64,000 bases of DNA. Origin: Metapseudomonas resinovorans DSM 21078. GTDB lineage: Bacteria; Pseudomonadota; Gammaproteobacteria; Pseudomonadales; Pseudomonadaceae. Positions 56,610-64,000 of this stretch are shown here, piece by piece. The translations under genes were made by a program, and so were the position numbers. The stretch covers positions 62,001 to 126,000 of the forward strand of contig NZ_AUIE01000014.1 of assembly GCF_000423545.1 (NCBI RefSeq), written 5' to 3'. The notes beneath the pieces were generated by a model, which searched no databases, was not told the DNA's origin, and worked only from the letters and a program-made list of their open reading frames with translations. Numbering within the stretch: the stretch's first letter is position 1; each line of letters starts with the position of its first letter.

Positions 56610-57104
56610 ATGCCGAAACATCAGCTGCGCCCCCAGGGCGATTTCCCCACTGCCGGGCTGGCTCGCCGCTTCGCTGCGATCTTCTACGACTTCCTGCTCT
56701 GCGTAGCACTGATCCTGGTTGTAGGTTTTGCCTACCAATCAATACGCATCCTGATTCACGGGGAAGCCCAGATGAGGCAACTTGCCGAGGCGGGTGGGCT
56801 TTCTGGCGACCCCCTGCTTGCCACGCTTGTCGTCTTCAGCCTGTTCGGCTTCTTCGCCAAGTTCTGGACCCACACTGGCCAGACCCTCGGCATGCAGGTC
56901 TGGAGTATCCGCGTGCAGAACAAGGACGGCTCAGCCATCAGCCTGTGGCAGGCACTGCTACGCTTCGTGATCGCGATCGGTTCCTGGCTGACGCTGGGGT
57001 TGGGCTTCTTCTGGAGCCTGTGGGACAAGGAAAAGCGCACCTGGCACGATATCTACTCCGAGACCCAGGTGGTCCGCCTTCCCAAGGGCACACACAAGAA
57101 ATGA
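56610..57104 (+). CDS. RDD family membrane protein
   Basis: 164 aa. The RDD signature is near the N-terminus (GLARRFAAIFYDFLLCVALILVVGF: conserved R, D) and again GQTLGMQVWSIRVQNKDGSAISLWQALLRFV with an R-x-V-x-x-x-G-x-x-L/I pattern. Three to four membrane helices. Function unknown; the family has been linked to transport or stress. A strong terminator follows. Confidence 0.9.
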   Translation: MPKHQLRPQGDFPTAGLARRFAAIFYDFLLCVALILVVGFAYQSIRILIHGEAQMRQLAEAGGLSGDPLLATLVVFSLFGFFAKFWTHTGQTLGMQVWSIRVQNKDGSAISLWQALLRFVIAIGSWLTLGLGFFWSLWDKEKRTWHDIYSETQVVRLPKGTHKK

Positions 57105-57110
57105 CGACTC

Positions 57111-57147
57111 CAAGAACAAAGCCGGCGAAATGCCGGCTTTGTTCTTG
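57111..57147. terminator. Long bidirectional terminator
   Basis: CAAGAACAAAGCCGGC and its inverse GCCGGCTTTGTTCTTG form a 16-bp perfect stem between the RDD gene and the converging PilZ gene, with U/A-rich arms usable on both strands. Confidence 0.9.
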
Positions 57148-57204
57148 CTCGTGTCGAAACAAGCCAATCCCGAGTGCGGGCGAGAGACCTTCGTTCAGAC
57201 GGAT

Positions 57205-57564
57205 TCAGGCCGAGGCGGCCAAAGGGCGAAAGCTGAAATAGAAGCGCAGGGCATCGATGAGGTCGGCGTATTCCGACGGTGGGGCTACCAGAGAGAAACC
57301 GGAGTCGTAGTGTCCGGGCGTTACATCCTCATGGCACCACTGACAGTTGGCGTAGAAATCAATGAAATGCAGCTGCCCGTCCTTGCCAGGAATCTTCAAT
57401 CGCATGTCGAAGCGCGCGCCCACCAACATGGGCAGCTGACTGATCAGCATCAGCCCGTCCATGGAGACGTTGCCCAGGTAGCCCATGGGCTTGTCGGTAA
57501 TGCGATTGAACACCTTCAGGTAGTAAGGCAACTGATGGCGTTCGATATGGCGCTTGGTAGGCAT
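57205..57564 (-). CDS. PilZ domain protein
   Basis: 119 aa stand-alone PilZ domain, the receptor fold for cyclic di-GMP. Both binding motifs are in place: RHIER (RxxxR) at residues 5-9 and NVSMDG (D/N-x-S-x-x-G) at about 32-37. Likely a c-di-GMP effector rather than the non-binding type IV PilZ. The C-terminal FYANCQWCHEDVTPGHYDSGFSLVAPPSE is a usual PilZ strand region. A diguanylate cyclase lies 5.3 kb away. Confidence 0.85.
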   Translation of the reverse strand: MPTKRHIERHQLPYYLKVFNRITDKPMGYLGNVSMDGLMLISQLPMLVGARFDMRLKIPGKDGQLHFIDFYANCQWCHEDVTPGHYDSGFSLVAPPSEYADLIDALRFYFSFRPLAASA

Positions 57565-57624
57565 GATATCAAATCGCTATAGGTGGCATTTCAGTATGAA
57601 CCCATTGCCGCCACGGACCAACCT

Positions 57625-58047
57625 TCAATAACAGTCGCTGGCCACGCTCTCTGCCAGTGTGCGACGGAAGGTTTCGATCTGTTCATCAGTGTAGTACTGA
57701 CGCTCACCGCGCTCGTCGAGACGATAGAAGGGACCGCCGTTACTCAGCTGACCCTGCTGTTCGCGCAGCTGGCTGCACCTTTTCTCTTGTTGCTCCCGCG
57801 CCTCCGCGGCCCGGCCAGCCGCGACCGCCTGCTCCTGGCGGCGCGCGTCGTAGAACTTCGCTGTACGTGCCTCGCGCTCGCGAGTCAGTTGGTCGCGCTC
57901 CACCACCTGGGGCTTCACCGTAACCGGCTTGGCACCTTCTCGCGGCGTCTCACTGAAATGAACCTGCCCCTGGGCGTCGGTCCATCGGTAGATTTCCGCG
58001 CCGGCGGCGACCGGAACCAGTAACAGGCAGCACAGCAGGTAACGCAT
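57625..58047 (-). CDS. DUF4124 domain-containing exported protein
   Basis: 140 aa. Signal peptide MRYLLCCLLLVPVAAGA, then the short DUF4124 motif EIYRWTDAQGQVHFSETPR. A charged coiled-coil follows (VVERDQLTREREARTAKFYDARRQEQAVAAGRAAEAREQQEKR), then a C-terminal YYTDEQIETFRRTLAESVASDCY tail with Cys. Function unknown; such proteins are periplasmic. It lies 84 bp after the small lipoprotein gene on the same strand. Confidence 0.85.
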   Translation of the reverse strand: MRYLLCCLLLVPVAAGAEIYRWTDAQGQVHFSETPREGAKPVTVKPQVVERDQLTREREARTAKFYDARRQEQAVAAGRAAEAREQQEKRCSQLREQQGQLSNGGPFYRLDERGERQYYTDEQIETFRRTLAESVASDCY

Positions 58048-58131
58048 TCCAGGGTTCCCTCGAATAGAGGCTCAGCTTAGTCGCGGCCCGTCGCAGCTCA
58101 AGCCAGCAACGACCGACGGCCGGGTTTCAGG

Positions 58132-58497
58132 TCAGAGTGGTGCGGCGCTGGACGCGTTGCTGCCCAGCCGACCAAGTTGCTGCAAGGTATCCAGGCGCGC
58201 CTTTGCCCGGTAGGCGTACTCGCTGGTGGGATAGCGCGCGATGATGAACTGGTAGGTTTGCGCCGCATCGACGAACAGATTCTGGCGTTCCAGGCACTGG
58301 CCGCGCAGCAGGGAAATTTCCGGCTGCAGGTACTGGCGGGAGCGGCTCTTGCGCTCGGCCTTGGACAGTTCGAGCATCACGTCCTCGCAATTACCCCTCT
58401 CGTAAGAGCGGTAGGCGTTGTTCAGGTGGTGGTCGAGGGACCAGCGGGTGCAGCCAACCATGGCTGCCAGCAGGGTCAGGATTAACAGGGTTCGCAT
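58132..58497 (-). CDS. Small TPR-like lipoprotein
   Basis: 121 aa. Signal peptide with lipobox LLAAMVGC (Cys 16). Then one or two tetratricopeptide-like helix pairs (LNNAYRSYERGNCEDVMLELSKAERKSRSRQYLQPEISLLRGQCLERQNLFVDAAQTYQFIIARYPTSEYAYRAKARLDTL). Likely an outer-membrane scaffold. Divergent from another TPR lipoprotein at 58665. Confidence 0.88.
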   Translation of the reverse strand: MRTLLILTLLAAMVGCTRWSLDHHLNNAYRSYERGNCEDVMLELSKAERKSRSRQYLQPEISLLRGQCLERQNLFVDAAQTYQFIIARYPTSEYAYRAKARLDTLQQLGRLGSNASSAAPL

Positions 58498-58664
58498 GGG
58501 TAGTTCCTCCGTCCACCGGGATATCGGCCGAAAGCGCCGCTTCTTCAGGCCGCCGGGCGATCACGAAGTACGAAGCATAACCTCCGATTGGACTTGCGGG
58601 CGCGCGCCACAGATGGCCAGAAGCCACTGCTAGACTGCGTGGGTCGTCCAAGGCCCCGGTCATC

Positions 58665-59468
58665 ATGCATTCCAAGCACCCTGCCCTCCTCGCCCTCTGC
58701 GTGTTGCTGAGCGCCTGCTCGCCTACCACGCCGCTTTTCATCGCCCAGGTCACCACCAACGAAGTGGTGGAATACAAGACCATGAAGAGCAAGCGCATGG
58801 CCGCAGCCGTGGAGGAAGAAGGCGACCTGCTCACTTACAGCGCCATGGCCATTCGAGATGCCAAGAGCCCGGAGGCGGAAGAGCTCTACCTGATCGGCTA
58901 TCGCGACGACAAGTTCAGCGACAACGTTCGCGCCATTGCCCTCTACCAGATCGGCCTGATCTACATGAACCGCTTCAACGAGCAACGTGATGACATCAAG
59001 GCGATGGCCTACCTGGAACGAGTCCTCAACGAATTCCCCAGCAGCCGCGCAGCCGAGCGCACCGAAGCACGCATTCTGGTGATCCGCCAACGAGCGAAGG
59101 AGCCGGTGCAGAAGACCTCGCGCGAACTCCTCGCCACCTGGCAACCGAGCGATAACCTCGACCTCTACAAAGCAGGACTGGATCCGGACATGACCCTGCT
59201 GTCACGCCGTGCCGTGCTCAAGGATCGTGTAGCCGAAGCCGAGGAGTTCTACCTGTTGGCCCTGTCCGACGCGCACGTGCAACCGGACATCAAGCAGAAA
59301 GCGCTGTACCAGTTAGGCCTGATGTACCTGGCGCCGGACAACCCGCACGCCAACCGTGACAAGGCCATCGGCTACTTCCGTCGGCTGCTGGTGCAGTTCC
59401 CTGACAGCGACCTGGCCAGCAAGGCCTCGCGCCATCTTGATCAGGCCCTCAACCAGGACCATCCCTGA
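58665..59468 (+). CDS. Tetratricopeptide / Sel1-like lipoprotein
   Basis: 267 aa. Signal peptide with lipobox VLLSAC (Cys 18). Repeats with the Sel1-like pattern: AIALYQIGLIYMNRFNEQRDDIKAMAYLERVLNEFPSSRAAERTEARI and KALYQLGLMYLAPDNPHANRDKAIGYFRRLLVQFPDSDLASKASRHL. Probable envelope scaffold. Divergent from the smaller TPR lipoprotein, suggesting the two act together; no partner system identified. Confidence 0.88.
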   Translation: MHSKHPALLALCVLLSACSPTTPLFIAQVTTNEVVEYKTMKSKRMAAAVEEEGDLLTYSAMAIRDAKSPEAEELYLIGYRDDKFSDNVRAIALYQIGLIYMNRFNEQRDDIKAMAYLERVLNEFPSSRAAERTEARILVIRQRAKEPVQKTSRELLATWQPSDNLDLYKAGLDPDMTLLSRRAVLKDRVAEAEEFYLLALSDAHVQPDIKQKALYQLGLMYLAPDNPHANRDKAIGYFRRLLVQFPDSDLASKASRHLDQALNQDHP

Positions 59469-59578
59469 AGCCGTCCGGCGGGCCACCTGAAACAATTCAG
59501 CGGGTAGTGAAAACGAACAATGACTACAGTTTTCCCGCGTAGTAGCCTCGGGCTCTGCTTGAAAAATGGAGTCTTCGC

Positions 59579-61030
59579 ATGCCTTTCCGCCGTACCAAAA
59601 TCGTCGCCACCCTCGGCCCGGCCAGCAACTCCCCGGAGGTCCTGGAGCAACTGATCATCGCCGGGTTGAACGTTGCCCGCCTGAACTTCTCCCATGGCAG
59701 CCCCGAGGAACACAAGGCACGCGCACGCCTGGTCCGCGAGCTGGCCGCCAAGCACGGCCGCTTCGTCGCCCTGCTCGGCGACCTGCAAGGCCCGAAGATC
59801 CGCATCGCCAAGTTCGCCAACAAACGCATCGAACTGAAAGAAGGTGACAACTTCCGCTTCTCCGTCACCCACCCGCGTGACGCCGGCAACCAGGACGTGG
59901 TGGGTATCGACTACCCGGACCTGATCAAGGATTGCGGCGTCGGCGACGAACTGCTGCTGGACGACGGCCGCGTGGTGATGCGCGTCGAATCCACCAGCGC
60001 CGACGAGCTGCAGTGCCGCGTACTCATCGGCGGCCCCCTGTCCGACCACAAGGGCATCAACCGCCGCGGCGGCGGCCTGACCGCTCCGGCCCTGACCGCC
60101 AAGGACAAGGCTGACATCAAGCTGGCCGCGGAAATGGAACTGGACTACCTGGCGGTGTCCTTCCCCCGTGACGCCGCCGACATGGAACTGGCCCGCCGCC
60201 TGCGCGACGAAGCCGGAAGCAAAGCCTGGCTGGTGGCCAAGATCGAACGCGCCGAAGCCGTCGCGGACGATGAAGCCCTGGACGGCCTGATCCGCGCCAG
60301 CGACGCCGTGATGGTGGCCCGTGGTGACCTCGGCGTGGAAATCGGCGATGCCGAACTGGTGGGCATCCAGAAGAAGATCATCCTGCACGCCCGCCGCTAC
60401 AACAAAGCCGTGATCACTGCGACCCAGATGATGGAGTCGATGATCCACAGCCCGATGCCGACCCGCGCGGAAGTCTCGGACGTAGCCAACGCCGTGCTCG
60501 ACTACACCGACGCCGTGATGCTGTCGGCCGAAAGCGCCGCTGGCGAGTACCCGCTCGAAGCCGTGCAGGCCATGGCGCGCATCTGCCAGGGCGCCGAGAA
60601 GCACCCTGACACCCGCCGCTCCAGCCACCGTATTGGCAAGACCTTCGAGCGCTGCGACGAAAGCATTGCCCTGGCGTCGATGTACGCCGCCAACCACTTC
60701 CCCGGTATCAAGGCCATCATCTGCCTGACCGAAAGTGGCTACACCCCGCTGATCATGTCGCGCATCCGTTCCTCGGTACCGATCTACGCGTACTCCCCGC
60801 ACCGCGAAACCCAGGCCCGCGTGGCCCTGTTCCGTGGTGTGGAAACCATCCCCTTCGACGCCGCCGCACTGCCCCCGGAGAAGGTCAGCCAGATGGCCGT
60901 GGACGAACTGCTGCAACGCGGCGTGGTCACCAAGGGTGACTGGGTGATCCTGACCAAGGGTGACAGCTACACCACCCAGGGTGGCACCAACACCATGAAG
61001 ATCCTCCACGTCGGCGACCTGCTGGTCTGA
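59579..61030 (+). CDS. pyk: Pyruvate kinase
   Basis: 483 aa. Makes pyruvate and ATP from PEP. N-terminal RRTKIVATLGPAS, active site LLGDLQGPKIRI, KIERAEAV-type lysine region and MVARGDLGVEIG. The C-terminal regulatory domain ends VILTKGDSYTTQGGTNTMKILHVGDLLV. Matches the PykA type found beside enoyl-CoA hydratase and a ferredoxin reductase in P. aeruginosa. Strong terminator follows. Confidence 0.97.
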   Translation: MPFRRTKIVATLGPASNSPEVLEQLIIAGLNVARLNFSHGSPEEHKARARLVRELAAKHGRFVALLGDLQGPKIRIAKFANKRIELKEGDNFRFSVTHPRDAGNQDVVGIDYPDLIKDCGVGDELLLDDGRVVMRVESTSADELQCRVLIGGPLSDHKGINRRGGGLTAPALTAKDKADIKLAAEMELDYLAVSFPRDAADMELARRLRDEAGSKAWLVAKIERAEAVADDEALDGLIRASDAVMVARGDLGVEIGDAELVGIQKKIILHARRYNKAVITATQMMESMIHSPMPTRAEVSDVANAVLDYTDAVMLSAESAAGEYPLEAVQAMARICQGAEKHPDTRRSSHRIGKTFERCDESIALASMYAANHFPGIKAIICLTESGYTPLIMSRIRSSVPIYAYSPHRETQARVALFRGVETIPFDAAALPPEKVSQMAVDELLQRGVVTKGDWVILTKGDSYTTQGGTNTMKILHVGDLLV

Positions 61031-61044
61031 CCCGATCTGGAACG

Positions 61045-61073
61045 AAAAAGCCGCCCTTCGAGGGCGGCTTTTT
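61045..61073 (+). terminator. Terminator of pyk
   Basis: AAAAAGCCGCCCT-TCG-AGGGCGGCTTTTT, a 13-bp perfect stem with a U-run. Confidence 0.93.
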
Positions 61074-61081
61074 GCTTTCTT

Positions 61082-61182
61082 GTAGGGGTGAATTCACTCG
61101 CTGCTCAGGCCGCAAGACTCTGCTCTACAAGGCCGAAGGGGGGCAGCAGAGCTGCCCTTGGCGAATGAATTCGCCCCCACAA
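61082..61182. repeat. REP-like inverted pair with internal hairpin
   Basis: GTAGGGGTGAATTCACTCG and GGCGAATGAATTCGCCCCCAC face each other across about 60 bp that also holds GGGCAGCAGAGCTGCCC. The core resembles the terminator hairpin at 19789. Sits between pyk and the converging enoyl-CoA hydratase. Confidence 0.65.
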
Positions 61183-61956
61183 TCACACGAACTTCGAAAA
61201 ATCCGGCTTGCGACGCTGGGTAAAGGCCGACAGCGCTTCTACTGCTTCCGGCGAACGCAGGCGCTGGCTGAACAGCTCGCCCTCCTCGGCTATCACCCGG
61301 CGAAGCTCATCGCGGCCCGGGGCCTGCATCAAGCGTTTGCTCACGGCCAATGCCGAGGGTGCCAGGTCGAGGAACCGCAGCGCAGCCTCGCGAGCACGGG
61401 CCAGGGCCTCGGTACCGTTCGCCAGGGCGGCATTGGCAATGCCCCAGTTGGCAGCCTGTTCACCCGTGAAGCCCTCACCGAGCAGCAGCAACTCCGCAGC
61501 CTTCGCATGACCAAGCAGGCGCGGCAGGATCAGGCTGGAGCCGAACTCGGGGCACAGGCCAAGGTTGACGAAGGGCATCTTCAGCTTGGCGTCGCGACTC
61601 ACATAGACCAGATCGCAGTGCAGTAGCAGGGTGGTGCCGATGCCCACCGCCGGACCGCTCACGGCCGCCACGACCGGCTTGGGAAAGTCGAAGAGCGCGC
61701 GCATGAACTGGAACACAGGGCTGTCCATCCCGGTCGGCGGCTCCTGGAGGAAGTCGACGATGTCATTGCCGCTGGTGAAGCACTCTTCGCTACCGGCGAT
61801 CAGTACCGCGCGCACCTCGCGGTCTTCCCTCGCCTCGTCCAGCACCTCGGCCATGCGGCTATACATGGCGCGGGTCAGGGCGTTTTTCTTGTCTGGGCGG
61901 TTCATGCGCAGCGTCAGCAGGCCCTGCTCGCGCTCGACCAGAATATGCTCGCTCAT
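61183..61956 (-). CDS. Enoyl-CoA hydratase/isomerase family protein
   Basis: 257 aa crotonase fold. Oxyanion-hole segments AVLIAGSEECFTSGNDIVDFL and KPVVAAVSGPAVGIGTTLLLHCDLVY; LPFVNLGLCPEFGSS-type region MPFVNLGLCPEFGSSLILPRLLGH. Glu at the usual hydratase position is seen in CPEFGSS, but the second Glu is not certain, so it may be a hydratase or isomerase. ATG 61956. Neighbour of a ferredoxin reductase on the same strand, 29 bp upstream. Confidence 0.9.
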   Translation of the reverse strand: MSEHILVEREQGLLTLRMNRPDKKNALTRAMYSRMAEVLDEAREDREVRAVLIAGSEECFTSGNDIVDFLQEPPTGMDSPVFQFMRALFDFPKPVVAAVSGPAVGIGTTLLLHCDLVYVSRDAKLKMPFVNLGLCPEFGSSLILPRLLGHAKAAELLLLGEGFTGEQAANWGIANAALANGTEALARAREAALRFLDLAPSALAVSKRLMQAPGRDELRRVIAEEGELFSQRLRSPEAVEALSAFTQRRKPDFSKFV

Positions 61957-61985
61957 GGGTAGTCCTCGATGTTCTAGTGCCCGCT

Positions 61986-62927
61986 TCAAGCTTCGCGGGT
62001 CAGGAAGGTATCGGCCAGCAATTGGTTACGTGGCAGGCCGGCCAGGTATAGCCGGCGCGCGAAATCCTCGACGCTGGCAGGATGGCCGCAGAGTAAGGCG
62101 ATGGTCTGGCGCGAAACAAGGCGGAATTGCGCCAAAACCTCTGGCAGCTCGGCCGGCGTGATCAGCCGGACATCCACGCCCGGATGTGTCGCAGCCAGCG
62201 CCGCCAGGGGCTCCGCCAGATAGTGGCCGCCGGCATCATGGGCGAGGTGAATGAGGCGGATCGGCCCCTGGTGATGCTGCCTCAGCGCCTCCCGCAGCAG
62301 GCCCCAGAGTGGCGCCAGTCCGGTACCCGAGGCAAGGAACAGCAGCGGCCGGACGTCCCAGGCCGGGTCGTAATGCAGCGCGCCGCCGTGAAGTTCGCCA
62401 AGACGCAGTTTGTCACCCAGCACCAATCGCCGAGCCCGGTCACTGAACAGGCCGGGCTTGCCGCAGTCCAGGTGAAACTCCAGGCCGTCATCGGCGCCAG
62501 GCAAGCTGGCCAGGGAATAAGGCCGGGCGACCCCTTCGTCGTTCCACAACAGGAGGTGCTGGCCGGCGCTGTAGCGCAACGGTCGCCTTGGCGCGAGTCG
62601 AAGGCGCAGGACATCGGGCGTCGGCCAATCAAGACCGACGACATCGGCCTCTAGGCCATCACGGGCAGGATCGAAGACCTCCACCACCAGATCCTGCACC
62701 ACCAGGCACTGACAGGAGAGCCGCCAGCCCTCGGCGCGCTGAGAACGGTCCAGCGCTTCCGGCTTGGCATCCGCCGGCTCGCCGGACAGGCAACGAACCA
62801 GGCACGCGTGGCAGCTGCCAGCCCGGCAGCTATAGGGCACCTTGCAGCCCCCAGCGTTCAGCGCGTCCAGCAGATTGCTGGCGGGTGCAACGGTCCAGCG
62901 TTTTCCGGCAACTTCTAGTTCAGGCAC
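61986..62927 (-). CDS. 2Fe-2S ferredoxin domain plus FAD/NAD(P) reductase
   Basis: 313 aa. N-terminal plant-type ferredoxin domain with ligands CKVPYSCRAGSCHACLV and the distal Cys in LSCQC. Then an FAD-binding barrel (RPYSLASLPG, GKPGLFSDRARRL) and a NAD(P) domain (LLFLASGTGLAPLWGLLREALR). Reductase component of an oxygenase-like or similar redox chain; the partner is not in the window. The start is GTG 62927 with GGGAGG six bases upstream; ATG 62948 has no such site. It overlaps the end of the diguanylate cyclase gene by 8 bp. Confidence 0.9.
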   Translation of the reverse strand: MPELEVAGKRWTVAPASNLLDALNAGGCKVPYSCRAGSCHACLVRCLSGEPADAKPEALDRSQRAEGWRLSCQCLVVQDLVVEVFDPARDGLEADVVGLDWPTPDVLRLRLAPRRPLRYSAGQHLLLWNDEGVARPYSLASLPGADDGLEFHLDCGKPGLFSDRARRLVLGDKLRLGELHGGALHYDPAWDVRPLLFLASGTGLAPLWGLLREALRQHHQGPIRLIHLAHDAGGHYLAEPLAALAATHPGVDVRLITPAELPEVLAQFRLVSRQTIALLCGHPASVEDFARRLYLAGLPRNQLLADTFLTREA

Positions 62928-64000
62928 CCTGGCCCTCCCAGGCGGCATCGCAACGGTTACGTCCGCCGCGCTTCGCCCGATAGAGTGCCTGATCCGCGCG
63001 CTGCAGCGCATCATCCAGATCGTCCCCGGCCGTCAGCAGCGTCATGCCGGCCGACAGGCTCAGCCGATCCACCTGCACCCCCACCGGCTCGGACTGCTCG
63101 AAGGCATGGCGCAGTCGCTCGCAGCAGGCAGTGAGGCGATCCGCATCACAATTGGGCAGCAGCAGGACGAACTCCTCGCCGCCGTAGCGCGCCAGCACAT
63201 CGCCGTCGCGCAGGCAGGCCCGCGCCACCGCGGCGAAGGTCTGCAGTACCCGGTCGCCAGCGGCATGGCCGTGGACGTCGTTGATCCGTTTGAAATGGTC
63301 GAGGTCGATCAGCGCCAGGCCGTGATGGCGATTCGGCGCGAGGTTGTCCAGCTCGCGACCGGCCAGGCGAAGGAAATGGCGGCGATTGAACAGCCCGGTC
63401 AATTCATCGGTGGCCACCAGGTCTTCCAGCTGGCGCATCATGCCGCGCAGGGTGTCCTGGTGCGCCTGGAGGGCGAAGCGGCGTTGGCGCATCCGCTGGC
63501 GCAGCGCCTGGACATAGCTGGCGAACAGACTCAGCCAGACCATCAGCACGAAGAGTACGCAGACCTGCAGCAGTGCCAGCGACGGGTCTGGCAGCTGCAT
63601 CCAGTAGGCTTCGAACAGGTTGAGGCCGGCGAACGCGAAGAATCCTACCGCCGCGCAGCGGGTGAATACCCTGGGTTTGAGCTGGAACACCCCGAACAGC
63701 ATGATCAGGACGTAGACCGCCAGCAGAGTGCCTCGCGCGTCATCGACCATGGACATCAGCCAGGTCGTCCAGCCCAGTGCAAGCAGTACCTGGGGCTCGG
63801 TCAGGCTTGGGTCGGTGAAGCGGAGGTTGTGCCCGCTGATGAACAGCCAGAACAGTACGAACTGGGAAAGGGCGACGAGGCCGGAACCGATCAGGGCAGT
63901 GCTCGCCGACACCCGGAACAGGTCACCGATCATCGCGACCCAGCACAACAGCAGGACCATCGAGTAGGTGGCCACAGCCATGCCAAAGCGCTTCAGTAGC
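62920..64000 (-). CDS. sadC: Membrane diguanylate cyclase (GGDEF), probably SadC; 5' end may lie beyond the window
   Basis: At least 353 aa from ATG 63981, and the frame stays open to the window edge (no Shine-Dalgarno at 63981), so the start may be outside. Six membrane helices precede a GGDEF domain with active site GGEEF (ARYGGEEFVLLLPN) and an intact RxxD inhibitory site (RDGD) five residues before it. Makes c-di-GMP, promoting sessile growth. Synteny with pyk, enoyl-CoA hydratase and the ferredoxin reductase suggests SadC; P. aeruginosa SadC is longer (487 aa), consistent with truncation. Confidence 0.85.
   Translation of the reverse strand, partial: LLKRFGMAVATYSMVLLLCWVAMIGDLFRVSASTALIGSGLVALSQFVLFWLFISGHNLRFTDPSLTEPQVLLALGWTTWLMSMVDDARGTLLAVYVLIMLFGVFQLKPRVFTRCAAVGFFAFAGLNLFEAYWMQLPDPSLALLQVCVLFVLMVWLSLFASYVQALRQRMRQRRFALQAHQDTLRGMMRQLEDLVATDELTGLFNRRHFLRLAGRELDNLAPNRHHGLALIDLDHFKRINDVHGHAAGDRVLQTFAAVARACLRDGDVLARYGGEEFVLLLPNCDADRLTACCERLRHAFEQSEPVGVQVDRLSLSAGMTLLTAGDDLDDALQRADQALYRAKRGGRNRCDAAWEGQGA

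Overview
The window reads as a chromosomal segment of a high-GC Pseudomonas, probably from the P. aeruginosa / P. resinovorans side of the genus. Long runs keep the gene order I recall for P. aeruginosa (purL-mltF-tadA-multicopper oxidase-guaA-guaB; xseA; leuA; der-bamB-yfgM-hisS-ispG-rodZ-pilF-rlmN-ndk; the isc operon; cysE-trmJ-suhB; secF-secD-yajC-tgt-queA; pyk-enoyl-CoA hydratase-ferredoxin reductase-GGDEF protein). Protein lengths and start contexts fit that genus. I see no prophage, complete insertion sequence, CRISPR array or rRNA. The only mobile-like DNA is short REP-type palindromes.

Layout. 1-2.9 kb: the 3' part of a GDP-mannose synthesis gene, a small membrane protein and a short-chain dehydrogenase. 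2.9-4.8 kb (minus strand): a three-gene bufferin-type RiPP cluster with an 86-aa cysteine-rich exported precursor, an MNIO (DUF692) modifying enzyme and its DUF2063 partner. 5.0-10.9 kb: an accessory region with two EamA exporters, two AraC regulators, a cupin, a GNAT acetyltransferase, a decayed exporter tail and one small gene with a probable frameshift. 11-23 kb: purine synthesis (purL, guaB, guaA) mixed with cell-wall (mltF), tRNA (tadA) and exported redox enzymes (a Tat multicopper oxidase and a Tat intradiol dioxygenase-like protein). 23-32 kb: xseA, an M23 peptidase, a YbdG-type mechanosensitive channel, leuA behind a possible leader peptide, an HxlR regulator, an omega-amidase and a methionine-type aminotransferase.

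32-50 kb (almost all minus strand) is housekeeping: ribosome assembly, outer-membrane assembly, histidyl-tRNA synthetase, isoprenoid synthesis, cell shape, type IV pili, rRNA/tRNA methylation, the complete iscR-S-U-A-hscB-hscA-fdx-iscX Fe-S operon with two IscR-like boxes, then cysE, trmJ and suhB. 50-56 kb holds the Sec accessory genes and queuosine genes, followed by tRNA-Leu(CAA). 56-64 kb holds a cold-shock protein with a long leader, an RDD membrane protein, a PilZ protein, small envelope lipoproteins, pyruvate kinase, an enoyl-CoA hydratase, a ferredoxin reductase and a membrane diguanylate cyclase cut by the window end.

The most interesting system is the bufferin cluster at 2919-4830. 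Its parts fit the recently recognised copper-buffering RiPP class, but it lacks an obvious DoxX (BufD) gene and has a strong hairpin between the precursor and enzyme genes. Other points worth a look are the leucine-rich short frame before leuA, the Tat-signal enzyme pair at 17.6-19.8 kb, the exporter remnant at 5.4 kb and the probable frameshift at 6.25 kb.
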